From contig NC_088801.1 of assembly GCF_011386835.1 (NCBI RefSeq), forward strand, positions 15,176,824 to 15,240,823: a DNA stretch of 64,000 nucleotides, given 5' to 3'. Below, piece by piece: positions 24,182 to 35,310 of this stretch. Within the stretch, counting starts at the first letter, position 1, and each line of letters begins with the position of its first letter. Position numbers and translations under genes: made by a program. The stretch comes from Chrysemys picta bellii (lineage: Eukaryota > Chordata > Testudines > Emydidae). The notes under the pieces are model-generated. The model had not been told where the DNA came from, did no database searches, and saw nothing but the letters and a program-made list of their open reading frames with translations.

Positions 24182-24939
24182 AAGTGGTTCTCAACCAGGG
24201 GTAGGCGTACCCCTGAGGGTACGCAGTGGTCTTCTGGGGGTACAGATATTTGCCTAGTTAGTTTTACAACAGGCTACCTAAAAAGCATTAGTGAAGTCAG
24301 TACAAACTAAAATTTCATACTGTCAAAGTCAGACTCAGGACTCACAATTTGTCAGACCAACAAAGCGCTCTGCTAATACACCCAGATAATGTGAACATCA
24401 TGCAAGACTCAAACTATCTTATTTATACAGATAAAAGGGTGCGAACTTAACAAGATAATAAAAGGAAGCAGAACTGATAAGTTTACCTGGGGCTAGACAT
24501 ACATATCTTATTTCCTTACTAATTATTACCGATCTCCTGTTAATGTCCCACCATTAGCTTAAGTGGACCCATTGTTTCATACCTTAATGTTTCTCTTCCT
24601 GACAACTATATTTCAACATTCCTTATTCCTGCTTAAAGGAACATACAGCATTTCTTTAATCCATTCTACCTTCACAATACAATGAAGTGTTTATACTGTT
24701 CTATATACTATACACTGAAATGTAGGTACTATATTTTTATTCCAATCCATTTATTTTATAAGTATAAGGTAAAAATGAGAAAGCAAGCAATTTTTCAGTA
24801 ATAGTGTGCAACACTTTTTTGTATTTTTATGTCTGATTTTGTAAGCAAATAGTTTTTAAGTGAGGTAAAACTTGGGGGTACGCAAGACAAATCAGATCCC
24901 TGAAAGGGATACAGTAGTCTGGAAAGTTGAGAGCCACTG
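24182..24939. mobile_element. hAT-type MITE with 8-bp TSD GCTTAGAG, carrying a nested LTR
   Basis: Left end AAGTGGTTCTCAACCAGGGG, right end GTTGAGAGCCACTG. Flanked by GCTTAGAG at 24174-24181 and 24940-24947. The original element was about 400 bp, recovered when the nested block at 24321-24676 and one ATAC are removed. Confidence 0.88.
24321..24676. mobile_element. 356-bp solo LTR nested in a hAT MITE, TSD ATAC
   Basis: Starts TGTCAAAGTCAGAC and ends CTACCTTCACA (TG...CA), with ATAC directly before (24317-24320) and after (24677-24680). It interrupts otherwise continuous MITE sequence. It has no coding capacity and its family is not identified. Confidence 0.78.
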
Positions 24940-24947
24940 GCTTAGAG

Positions 24948-27362
24948 CAGAAGGAATGCTTCGTAAATGATGCTTCCCCGATATACTTTGCAAACCAATC
25001 ATGTCAAACAGGTTTTTGCAGAGAGAAGCAACATTCTAATGTCACAAGAATTGCCTTGGATCTTAGTTGGCATTTGTCACCCCCCACCAGTGTAAATGAA
25101 AATCCATATTTAACATAATTCTCTTTCTCACTTAGTCCTTTCCTCCCCCTTTTGCATAATAAAATAAAATGGCTACCTCTTGACTCCCTTCTTCCTGGGA
25201 AGCCCTATCTTCTTCAATATATCATCAGGGCTTCTCATTTGGATGATGCATTGTGCTAATCCATAACTGAGGTGCAATTACTTTGATATATTGCTAAGTG
25301 ACTAGTGCCAGCTGGCAAGAATAGCTTTTGTGATTCTCAGGAACAGTTACGCCATTATTTTAAAAACAATGAATTATTTTTTGAGAGGATTACTGGCTTA
25401 GAAAGGGAGTGTGTGTTAATGTGGGGGATTGGAAACCGCTGCAACCTAGCCGCAGCTTATCACTTTTATGCTTAGAAATGAATGACAGAAACTTTCTTTT
25501 CATTTACACAAGCAACCATGTCTCTGCAGCTGTTGGCTAACAGGCTCATATCCCCATATGAAATGGATCCAATTAGATGATGTAGGTCATCCAAACACAG
25601 CATAGAAATAAACAAAATCTACAGGGCTGCCTGCTAAAGGAGGGGACGTGGGACTGCAGAGTGCACCTCTGCCATAATTAGATAGACTTTAGTGAAACGG
25701 AGTCTTCCATTTCCCTGCTCTACTCAAAATAATGGCTGTGATATTTATTTATTTGTATTGATTATCATAGCTGCTGAGGAGTCACCTGTTACTTGGTCAA
25801 GGTTTAATTCTCTTTATTGTCTATGAATTCTTCCTCTCTCATAAAATATGGACAGGCTATATTTTTGCCTCATCTAAAGTCAGACGCTTTCCATTGACTT
25901 CAATGGCCTTTGGATCAGGCATGTAGAGCAGCTTCCTTGACAGCTTTGATAGTAAATTGAGGACTTTCAGACAAAACTGATCTCTTGATACTTATAAAAC
26001 AAAAAATTATGTTTAAAATGTCCAGCGCATAATCTGCATATTAGATCTTTATCACTGCATATTTTTGTTGTTTTCTCTTATCTTTGTACATGTGTGCATG
26101 CGCACACACCGGTTGTTTTTCCTACTGGATGTATTTGTCCCTTGTTTGTAGATGTCTAGTATAATGATACAGCAATATCATTCAATAATTACCAAATCTT
26201 CCCTGCTCCCTCTCTCCTCAGTCACTGTAAACAATTCCACTAGTCTCTGTGCAATCCAGCCTTGTCTGCTGGTATAAATTGGTACAGTGCCACTGAAGTT
26301 AACTGAGTTACATCAGCAGAAAATTTGGCCCTGTTTTTTTTACTTTGTTCAATCACATCCTGGTTCCTACTGAACACTTCCCCTCTTCCTTGTAGAACAC
26401 CCCTAAAAGCTCCACTTTCCTTCTCAGCCCTCTGGCTAGCTTTTCTACACATTGTAGTCAGCTTTTTTCTAGGCTTCTGCAGCCTTCTCCTTTCAGGCTT
26501 CCTTGATTTTCCTCAAATTCATGCGAAATGCTGCTTCAAAAATCATCTTCCTCCCCTGCTCCTTTGTTACCCACTCTCCTATCCTGCCCCAAGTGTCCTC
26601 TTGCCATCTGTATCATTTGTTCAGTGGTATACAAACCTCTACTCCAGCCTACATCTCTCCTCTCCTCTCATTTCTGTCTGCTTTCTATACAACTTGTGCC
26701 TACTTCCTTCCTTGCCATTTATACATTAGTTTTATTGTGATGAATATTTTGGCCAAAATAAGTGGCCTGATTTTTCAGTGGTCAGGAATACCATTGAGAG
26801 AACTAACCATCACAGAGAATAGCTAATAAACAGTGACTTCCATTGGAAATGATGGGTGTGGTTATCTGCACTTTAGATACTCAATTATCTTATTTAGGTC
26901 CCTAAAAACAAGTTGTGGAAATACCTAGTCACACAAGCATTCATGATACTATTACCACGAATGTTGATGCTGTAAGTGTCACAAATACACATTCTAATAT
27001 GTCTAATTTTAGGCACTCTTTAAAAAAAAAAGGCCTTTAATCATAGCCTGAAAACTGTCTGATCAATGAACTTTTTTTTTTAAATGTATGATTTTGAGTG
27101 TTCACTAGTCATAATTTCCTGTTCCTTCTCTATGATTGGTTACCTAACCCAAGTGGTATCTCTGGTTCCTGACTGGGTAACTGAAACTCTATATAAGCAG
27201 GAGGAGGGCATGTATAAATCACTATTGGCACAGATTTGAGGCAAATATTTGCATGAATATCTGTGACACTTATGGCATTGTGATGCTGTATGATTGAAAC
27301 TTGACCATTTATATCCCTGATATTACCATTGTTAGACAATTGCAACAAATCTTTGTACAAAA
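24948..27362. other. unannotated AT-rich sequence
   Basis: No gene supported. 26268-26335 is a probable old repeat (GGTATAAATTGGTACAGTGC). The 134- and 107-residue frames at 26325-26826 overlap in different frames and are pyrimidine-rich artefacts. 25440-25620 has the unique, repeat-free look of conserved non-coding DNA, which cannot be tested here. Confidence 0.45.
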
Positions 27363-28115
27363 TGTCATGTAAGGTAAAAAGTTATGATTAGCTGAGCATG
27401 AGTATCCCTATATGCATGTATTTTTGTATCAGAAGTTATAAATATTGACCATATACTGGCATCTACCTATGTGCTATATTCCTGGGCCACACCCACAAGG
27501 TAGTTTACATCCAATGTAGCCAGGACCCTGGAAGCATCTCCATTTTTCCTCTTTCCTGTTCTGATCTCTGGACTATGGACTTATACTGAAAGGACCGTAT
27601 AGACTATGGATTTAGGACCTTCCAGTCTTTTGAAAGTTGCCAGAGACTTTACAAGCCAGCTGTCTGTAACATCACTGCTACAAAGAACTTTACAATGATT
27701 GTAAGATTATGACTTCCGTAACCATTTGAACACACTTTCTTTTCTCTTATAAATAATCTTTTAGATATTAGATACTAAAAGACTGGCAACAGCGTGATTA
27801 TTGGGTCTGAGTTATATATTGACCTGGGTATGTGGCTGAACTTTTGAGATCAGAAGAACTCTTTGATAGATGAAATTGGTTTCAGTAACCACTCATTATA
27901 GTCTAGTGTCTGGGTGGTGAAACAAGGGCTGGGATGCTTAAGGAGACTGCAGTTTAGACTTGTTAACCAGTGTGGTGAGACAGTTTACTTTTGTTTTTGG
28001 CTTGGTATATCTAATAATAAAAAACCATCAGTCGGGGGGAGGGGGTGTCTGCCCTATTTCTCAGCAGTTCATCCTGAATTTGGCATCCTTAGCTGTGACC
28101 CACTGAGGCATGGTG
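27363..28115 (+). mobile_element. possible endogenous-retrovirus LTR
   Basis: Begins TGTCATGTAAGGTAAAAAG. A TATA-like TTATAAATATTG lies near 27435. AATAAT and AATAAAAAACC signals occur near 27751 and 28015. The order of a promoter-like region, a CTGTCTGTAAC-type region and late AATAAA signals fits an LTR in plus orientation. No target-site duplication or clear right boundary was found, so the extent and class are tentative. Confidence 0.4.
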
Positions 28116-29034
28116 ATGGGTATGTGTGTAGAAAGCAAATGAAAGGGGTTGAAAGTGAAGTCTTAACAAATTTTTTGGTTGTTTATTTGAAGGAACTTCC
28201 TTTGTCCACCTCTACCCAATATATGCTTGATCTGTTTTTTCAAGTCATTTTCTATTTCTGCTTTGGTTCTTACAAATAAGGAAGTTATCTGATCCTTTTT
28301 TTCTCTCTGCTTCACTTTTCCCCTTCTCTTCACAGAAGGGGCTCGTTACTTTCCATTCATGGAAATGATTCACTGTTCATTTATTCCAGTATGCTCTTGC
28401 TGAGACTTGGCAGGTCACTTTATGGCCTACTGTGACTGCAGTTAATTTAGATTCTTTGTTCTCTCTTTCTAAAGCAAAAAATTTCCCCAAATTGATAACT
28501 TGGCTCTCCACTGGATTAGGCTATTTATTCTAGCCTTAGTTCTCCATTGTTTACTGGATAACTTCGTGATCTCAATGGTGTGGTAATGTTTGTGTTGATT
28601 TTTTTTTTCATGTCCACATCTGTGTGTGGTTGGGTTGCTTTCATTTTATAAACACTCAAACTTAACTTTCATCCCAGTTTTCTCCATGAAAGCTGTGGCA
28701 ATCTTAGAACCTTGCTCTTCATGGCAACGTACACCAGTGACTATATTTAGAACTTTTCCACCCTATAATTTTTTTTTTAAATATCAGTGCAGAAACAAGG
28801 AGATATTGATCAACAAGTGAAGAAGTTCCAGGGTACTTTGCTGGCAATTTATTAAAAGGTCTTTCTATGGGGTCCAGTGTAAGAAGGCACAACTTCCTGG
28901 TTTGCCAGTGATAACTAGGCGGAGTTTGCCCCAGTATGTTTTTTTTTAAATGCATCATAAAGGTTTATGACTAGCAATCCCTCAGAACCAGTGTCCAGTT
29001 GAGTTGATCTCCTGTATCACTGATGTGTCATCTC
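28116..29034. other. unannotated sequence
   Basis: No gene or clear repeat found. Confidence 0.45.
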
Positions 29035-29544
29035 TCACTGCTCTACAGCCAAAATGCTTCTGAAATAAATGTAGTCAAACTTTACTAATTCTGGGTCACT
29101 GAGAATAAAATGATGCTTAAAATTGTTGATTGGCTCTAGTTTTCAAGATATGCTATTGAGTCAGTATATACGACCCTTGACTTGGGAATGGTGGAGGATA
29201 AGTGAGTTATAAAGGGAAGGGATCTCAATTTAAACCAGAAATGACTAAAATACATCTTTGACTGGATCTATGAATAAATCTATGACTGGGTTTGGACAGT
29301 ACTTGCTTTTTAGGCAAAACAATGAATGATGCAATCTGAAGCTGGTATTACGTCATACATGATATGAATTGCATCATGTTATTCCTAGAAGTCATGGATG
29401 ATGCAATCATAACGAAGCTTACATCACTCTGCTGAACAAATTGCCCTATATCAGCTCTAGAAATCATACAGTGTCATGCTCTCTTATTTGTCAGTGTTTG
29501 ATTTTGCAAAGGGACACATTTCTGTTTAGCCAAAGTGAGCAGAG

Positions 29545-31220
29545 ATGCCTCGTACTTGTGTGAACAGTGCAGATAACTTCTGCTATGTTTGTGGTGAAGT
29601 GACATTTGCATAACAAAAGCGCACTATAACCACTATGGTTAAGAAAGCCCATCACCTTTATTTTGGCTGCAAAATTGGAGATCAGGACAAGAGGTGGGCC
29701 CCACCCATATTCTGCAACACTTGTGCAACAAATCTTCGCCAGTGGTTGAACAGGCAAAGGAAATCTATGCCTTTTGCAGTACTAATGATTTGGAGAGAGC
29801 CAACAGATCATACCAGCAATTGTTACTTCTACATGGTGCCTCCAGTTGGGAAAGGTATGTCAAAGAAGAAAAAGTGGACTGTGCATTATTCAAACATTCC
29901 ATCAGCTATACGCCCAGTACCCCATGGAGAAGGACTGCCAGTTCCTGATGCACCAGAATCATTCTCACTTGAGTCAGACGAGGAAGAGTTTGAAACTTCT
30001 GGTCCTGAACCATCAGTGTCACAGGACCCACATTTTCTCCCATCCTCCTCCTCTGAACCACACCTCATAACACAAGGTGAACTGAATGACCTTGTCAGGG
30101 ATTTGGAACTACCCAAGAGTAAGGCAGAGCTGTTGGGCTCCAGACTAAAGCAGTGAAATCTCCTGGCAGGTGATGTTAGGAGTTCCATGACCGTCAAAAG
30201 GATCTTGTCCTATTCTTCTTCATGGAAGGTGATCTTGTAGCCTGCAACAACATCGATGGTGTGATGGCAGCCCTCAACATCATTCACGATCCAGATGAGT
30301 GGAAACTGTTCATTGATTCATCGAAGACGAGTCTTAAAGCTGTTTTACTGCATAATGGCAATGTTTTGCCATCAATTCCAATTGGTCATGCAGTCCATAT
30401 GAAGGAAACCTATGACAACATGAAACAACTTTTGAGGTGCATAAACTATGACCAACATCAGTGGCAGCTTTGTGGCGATTTGAAGGTTGTTGCTCTCTTG
30501 CTTGGTCTGCAGACTGGATACACAAAGTACTGCTGTTTTCACTGCGAATGGGATAGTCGTGCAAGAGATTCCCACTACATCAAGAAAGATTGGCCACTCC
30601 GACAGTCATTGGAGCCTGGGAGGGAAAGTGTTCAGCATCCACCACTTGTTGAATCAAGGAAGATTTTGTTACCACCCTTACACGTCAAGCTGATGAAGAA
30701 CTTTGTCAAGGCCATTGACAAAACACAAGCAGCTTTCAAGTACCTCCGTGGAAAATTTCCAAGGTTAAGTGAAGCTAAGATAAAGGAAGGTGTCTTTGTT
30801 GGGCCTCAGATTCGTGAACTTCTTCGAGATGATGCATTTGACCATACACTGCATGGCAAGGAAAAGATGGCATGGAAAGCCTTCTAGTTAGTGGCAATAC
30901 ATTTTCTCGGAAACAACAAGGCAGACAACTACAGGTTGTTGGTGGAAAACCTCCTCAAGGCATACAAAAGCCTTGGTTGCAACATGTCACTAAAGATAAA
31001 TTTTTTGCACTCTCATCTAGATTTTTTTCCACCGAACTGCGGAGCAGTGAGCGATGAGCACGGTGAGCGATTTCACCAGGACATTGCAACAATGGAGAAA
31101 CGCTATAAGGGCAAATGGAGCCCATCAATGCTTGCAGACTATTGCTGGACAGTGACAAGAGATGCTCCATTTAAAGAATACAAGAGACAAGCCAAGAAGT
31201 GCCGAGTAGACACTGAATAG
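29545..31220 (+). pseudogene. transposase-like gene, about 560 codons, inactivated
   Basis: The start at 29545 (MPRTCVNSADNFCYVCGEV) is in frame with the long frame beginning 29635. The N-terminus has paired cysteines (FCYVCG, then FCNTCATNLRQW), like a zinc-binding domain. An acidic, serine-rich linker follows. The core contains DEWKLFIDSSK, CGDLKVVALLLG, CCFHCEWDSRARDSH and, near the end, VSDEHGERFHQDI. Spaced acidic residues with a CxxC insertion suggest an RNase H-fold (DDE-type) transposase; this is inference. I recognise the family as one found across animals but cannot name it. Defects are a TAA at 29611, a TGA at 30154, a one-base frameshift near 30190 and a TAG at 30885. The stop at 31218-31220 is followed by AATAAA. 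Few lesions over 1.7 kb imply a young or once-constrained copy. Confidence 0.7.
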
Positions 31221-31263
31221 GACTAAACTATGTACATAATATTTTTTTGCCTTTTTGTTTCAT

Positions 31264-31269
31264 AATAAA
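31264..31269 (+). promoter_or_regulatory. polyadenylation signal AATAAA
   Basis: It lies 44 bases after the terminal stop codon of the transposase-like gene, with a T-rich region just upstream. Confidence 0.6.
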
Positions 31270-31700
31270 TTTTATTTATATAACCCTTTTGCTGATTTTT
31301 AAAGTGTTACATAAACAGGACAGGTGAAATATCATGTAAAGCAACCATAAACACATGAAAAGACCTAGGTTTACAATTTATGATTAAAACTCTACTATCT
31401 ACACAATATACATAGACATAAAATGTAAAAACTTAAATATCTTAGAAACAGTAGCCAATCAGTTGTTTTAATTGTCATATTTGAATTCAGCACATCAAAA
31501 TACATAATAATAGCACATTTTATCTCTGAAGCAGACGAATTCTCAAATTGTAGACCAGTGTTCACAAGAACCATTTTTCTAAATGGCACATGATATAGCA
31601 CCGGGCCCATTGTATTTGGTTTGTGTTTCTGTTTCTGATGCTTCCGTTACTGGTCAACATTATTATTACAATAAAATGTGGAGTGTAGGGCTCTACTACC

Positions 31701-31827
31701 CAGTGCCGGCTTCAGGCACCAGCGCAGCAAGCAGGTGCTTGGGCGGCCAACCTAAAGGGGCGGCATGTCCGGGTCTTCGGCGGCAATTCGGCGGCGGGTC
31801 CCTCAGTCCCTCTCGGAGCCGGCCCTG
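31701..31827. mobile_element. hAT-type MITE with 8-bp TSD CTACTACC
   Basis: Left CAGTGCCGGCTTCAGGCACC, right GGAGCCGGCCCTG. Perfect CTACTACC at 31693-31700 and 31828-31835. GC-rich interior (TTCGGCGGCAATTCGGCGGC). At 127 bp, probably an internally deleted copy. Confidence 0.88.
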
Positions 31828-31835
31828 CTACTACC

Positions 31836-32808
31836 CTCAACTCTGGGGTGAATTTTGGGTCCTTTTTGATTTTGACAGAGAAAATAATACTTAAAAGGTT
31901 TGTTTGGAGGTTGGGGCATCCTTTTTTTTTTTTTGTATCAGAGAGTGAACTTTAAAATTGGTGTCTTTGCTTCAGATCTCATAGGTCTTTGGCCCTTCCC
32001 CCCATTGCATCTTCCCTTAGATGACTTTGGAACATGTGCTGTTTCTATCAGCTAGTTTGGCATTCAGTCCATGGGCCCAGTTTCTCTCCCTTTGTGACAT
32101 TGTCACTAAGTTGATCCTAGGCTCACTTGTCCTATTGCAAACAATGTAACAAAAGTCACATTCAGAGTGAGGTCCTGATGCAGGGATCTTCTACTGAATG
32201 TTATTTCACATTTCAGCAGCTTTGTTGGCTCCAGCACTTGGAAACAATTATACTTCCTGCTGGCTGGGATGCATGGTTTTTTGTCCAAGTATTCTTCTAA
32301 GCTTGGCCTTCACTCTATGCTGAAGTGGTGCATTCATATTCACTTTGCCAGGTGAGGTTTCAGTAGCCGTGATGTGCTCTCACAACCGATACCTATGGCA
32401 TAAATGCACTTAAAGCTGACTATCTTTGTCCTCTTTAAAACCCGTTAAAGATGCCCAAGGTTTTGTGGAACATTTGAAAGGAATGTGGTGTGACTTTCAC
32501 ATCAATGGATGTATACACCATATTTATAACAACATTTCAGATATCCAAGATTTTCATATTTTGTTGTGAATCCAAAACTGGTCATGTCTGACTCTCTTTT
32601 TGCACTGAAATGGGACCATTTTCAGTGATGGATTAAATGAAGTGTCTAAATCCAGCTGAATTAATTTAAATAAAGAACTAATATATGTTTTGAAGAAATA
32701 ATTTATGGGAATGAATGAAATCAAGAAAAAAGAAAATATATAATATACTGCTCAGCTGACAAAGTAATAATCAAACCACACTAAAGCTATTTCTAAATCT
32801 TTGGAGGA
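31836..32808. other. unannotated sequence
   Basis: Contains a 14-base T tract near 31921. No gene or clear repeat. Confidence 0.45.
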
Positions 32809-32910
32809 AACATAGGAATTGCTTTACTGCATTGGACCATTGATCCATTTAGTGCAGTATCCTATTTCTGACAGTGGCCGGCACCAGATTCCTCAGAGAG
32901 ACGTTCAAGA
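32809..32910 (-). repeat. old interspersed repeat tail, antisense
   Basis: GGACCATTGATCCATTTAGT, then GCAGTATCCTATTTCTGACA, reads as the reverse complement of the tail type at 14568-14670 (GATACTGGGCTAGATGGA). Diverged. Confidence 0.5.
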
Positions 32911-32974
32911 AACTCCACGGTAGGCAGCGAGTCCCATGAGTGAAGAAGACAAGCCAGAAGATTCTGGAAGTGAA

Positions 32975-33330
32975 TTGCTGGCTATGTAAATGGTGGAAGG
33001 TTAAGGATTTGTGGAACTCTTGGTCTACCTTCTGGGGAAGAGTGGGCTGTATAGCTTGGATAGCCTTCACCTCAGTGGAAGGGGGCCAGTCTCCTTGGGA
33101 ATAGACTGACTAGTGTAGTCAGAAGGGGTTAAACTAATGGCAAAAGAGGGAAGATATGAGCATGCCACACAAAATCAAGATGCTGAGAATAACATTAATC
33201 AAGGAACCAAAAGACATGAAAAGAAGAAATTCTTTAATTGCCTATATACCAATGTTAGAAGCCTAGGTAACAATTTTACTAACAATGTGAGGGAGAGGTC
33301 CCAAATTAACATGTATATAGTGGCTTCCTG
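32975..33330 (+). mobile_element. CR1 LINE fragment spanning ORF1 end and ORF2 start
   Basis: Frames give DLWNSWSTFWGRVGC, then a decayed form of the ORF1 esterase end in which DGxHLSG is partly readable (LSGRGPVSLGI). After a short spacer comes FFNCLYTNVRSLGNN, equivalent to [12 protein letters not shown] in the intact CR1 at 53747-54826. It is truncated on both sides and unusual for CR1, because most truncated copies retain the 3' end rather than the middle. Confidence 0.7.
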
Positions 33331-34097
33331 GGAATACACAGGGATTGCCATTTTTACCTTTGTAAATCCAGTGTGTCTCATCTGTGTCTTTAAAATTTGA
33401 ATTAATTGAATGTTAACAGGTTGAGTATAGAGATAGGAAAATCTTGTCTCCCTTGAGGAATTAAAGCTTTCACTGAAACTTAGATTTTTCAAAATGTTAC
33501 TCTCTTGTGCATGTTAACACTGTAATTCATGCACAGGCTGAGGTTTCATTTGACATGCATTATTCCAATGTCATTTTTCATGAAATCACATTAAATAAAA
33601 ACCAAAGCATGTGTAATGTATAAATTACCGCAACCAGAGTGGCTTAATATTGATCTGCATTAATGGCTGTGATCATCAATAATGCAACTCTGAAACAAAG
33701 TCAAACTGTTTGAGTATTATGCCTTCTGTATTTGCTGTATTCCCAACATGCACTTTAAGCACAAAATTGCTGAACCATCTGCAAGGTGTGCAGTATTAAT
33801 ACACAAATATGGGTTTTCTAAAATATATATGTGAACATTCAGTACTATACTTATTTTATTATATTTTGTTACTTCCATTTTAATGGGATGTTTCCCTGAG
33901 TAAGGAGAGCAGTATTGGGCACACAGTTTTTCTACTGCTTCCCTTGAAATCAGTGGGAATTTTGCTATTGATTTCAATGGGAGCAGGATCACACTTATGG
34001 TTTGTAACTTCCTCTTATAAGGTTCAAGGTAAAATTCTCTTGCTTATCAATTTTACTCTCACCAAGTGCCTGTCCAAAGTCCACTGAAGATGATGGG
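33331..34097. other. unannotated AT-rich sequence with an old MITE
   Basis: 33935-33993 carries GAAATCAGTGGGAATTTTGC, then TATTGATTTCAATGGGAGCA, a copy of the CCATTGACTTCAATGG family. 33540-33720 is repeat-free and rich in TAAT motifs. No gene. Confidence 0.45.
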
Positions 34098-34180
34098 TAG
34101 AGCGCTGCAAATCCACCGATATCCGTGGACCATTTTTGCAGATAGTTGATCAGATGTGGATACAACCGCGCAGGGCTCTA
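34098..34180. mobile_element. 83-bp fold-back MITE
   Basis: Ends are TAGAGCGCTGC and, inverted, GCGCAGGGCTCTA. Inside is CCACCGATATCCGTGG, a small near-palindrome. Confidence 0.5.
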
Positions 34181-34640
34181 CTCACCGGCGTCACCTGGCC
34201 CACGGCATCTGGCTTGGGCAGCCCGGAGGACACAGCATGTTTGGGGCCAGCAGCCAGTGGTTGGGCCTGGGCAGTAGACCGGAGTTGGGGCTGTCTAGCA
34301 CCCACTCGCCATGCTGCTTCCTGTCCAGCAGCTTGGGCCGCTCAGGCAGCACCAGTGTCCCCACCCTGGCCCGCCTCAGCAACACGGGCCACGCTCCTGG
34401 CCTGCCGGCTCCGGGGGCAGCAGAGCCCAACCGCAGGGATTGGAGCGGGCGGGGCCCAAGTGCCTCACCTCTTCACCTTGCTGTGATGCAACACACACTG
34501 CTGCTGCCATCACTCATCACTCACAAGCCCCCGGGAGCAGCATGCGATGCAACGCTCCTTCCACCTAGCCTCTCCCCCTGCACCGCCTCTTCTCCTCGAG
34601 ATCCTGCCCTTGCGCCCCCCACGATTCTCCCACTCTTAGA
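34181..34640. other. GC-rich block, origin uncertain
   Basis: Sharply more GC-rich than its surroundings, with many CAGC and GGCC words and open frames in several phases on both strands (up to 193 codons at 34156-34737). Such overlapping frames are expected from GC-rich composition and show no domain. It could be the interior of a larger transposon that includes the MITE at its left. Confidence 0.4.
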
Positions 34641-34739
34641 TTGGATCGTAGGTACAGTACCCTGTGTACTGGCCTTGCTTATGCAGCAGCTCCAATTGGA
34701 ATTCATACCTACTATTCTTCCCTTTGGGAGCTTATGACC

Positions 34740-35310
34740 AGAGGTATATATAAATTCCCCAAACAACCTTTTTAAAAGGAAAATATTGTTTAATCTTAAC
34801 AATAGGAACAAATCATAACATAAATCCTAGCAAAAAAAGTCTACATGCATGTCTATGTAACCTAAAGTGTTGCCATCCCTTGGCCAAGACCCTAGGCAGG
34901 TCTAACTTCCTAGACACCCCAACTTATGAAGTCTGGGTTCTTGTGGGATCCTCTGTCCTTGTGGGACTGACCTGAAATTCCAGCCCGCAGACCTTTGTCT
35001 TAGCTTCTCAGGCTTGGACCTGCTGCTCAAAACTAGTTTGATCTCCACAGAGGACCAGGCCAGATCATCAGAGCAAAAGGCCCTTGCATTGTCTCAAGTG
35101 TTTTGTAACATCCCCCACCCCATCCCATCAAGTGTTTGAGGGACAACTTATTTCAAGTCACTGTCTTGCCTTCTGTTCATTTATCAACAGCCCTATTGAT
35201 TTAGTCCAAGATAGTCATACATGAAGTCCCCACAACAATCCAACAAACATATAGATTATACAGTATACATAAATTATTACAGAGCAGCCCCGTGGCACTA
35301 AGAGGGGCCC
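34740..35310 (-). mobile_element. possible LTR-derived sequence
   Basis: An A/T-rich left edge (TATATATAAATTCCCC) is followed by about 550 bases of uniform moderate GC without credible frames, ending near CAGAGCAGCCCCGTGGCAC. Orientation and class are guessed from general resemblance to endogenous-retrovirus LTRs. No TSD found. Confidence 0.3.

Larger units (their letters stand above)
29035..31600 (+). mobile_element. transposon-like unit with diverged inverted repeats
   Basis: The sequence at 29124-29148 (TTGATTGGCTCTAGTTTTC, then AAGATAT) matches the reverse complement of 31437-31463 (CTGATTGGCTACTGTTTCT, then AAGATAT). Further out, ATTC/TC/GAGAATAAAATG near 29088-29113 pairs with inverted 31510-31545, and AAAATGCTTCT at 29051-29061 pairs with inverted AGAACCATTTT at 31568-31578. 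The inverted repeats frame a single plus-strand gene. Exact ends and any TSD could not be fixed. The superfamily is not assigned. Confidence 0.6.

Noticed and set aside
26325..26826. 134- and 107-codon leucine/serine-rich frames
   Set aside because: Overlapping phases over pyrimidine-rich DNA; hydrophobicity follows from CT-rich codons. No splice or signal context.
34136..34811. Open frames up to 193 codons in a GC-rich block
   Set aside because: Five or more frames are open on both strands at once, as expected where stop codons are rare. None shows a motif.
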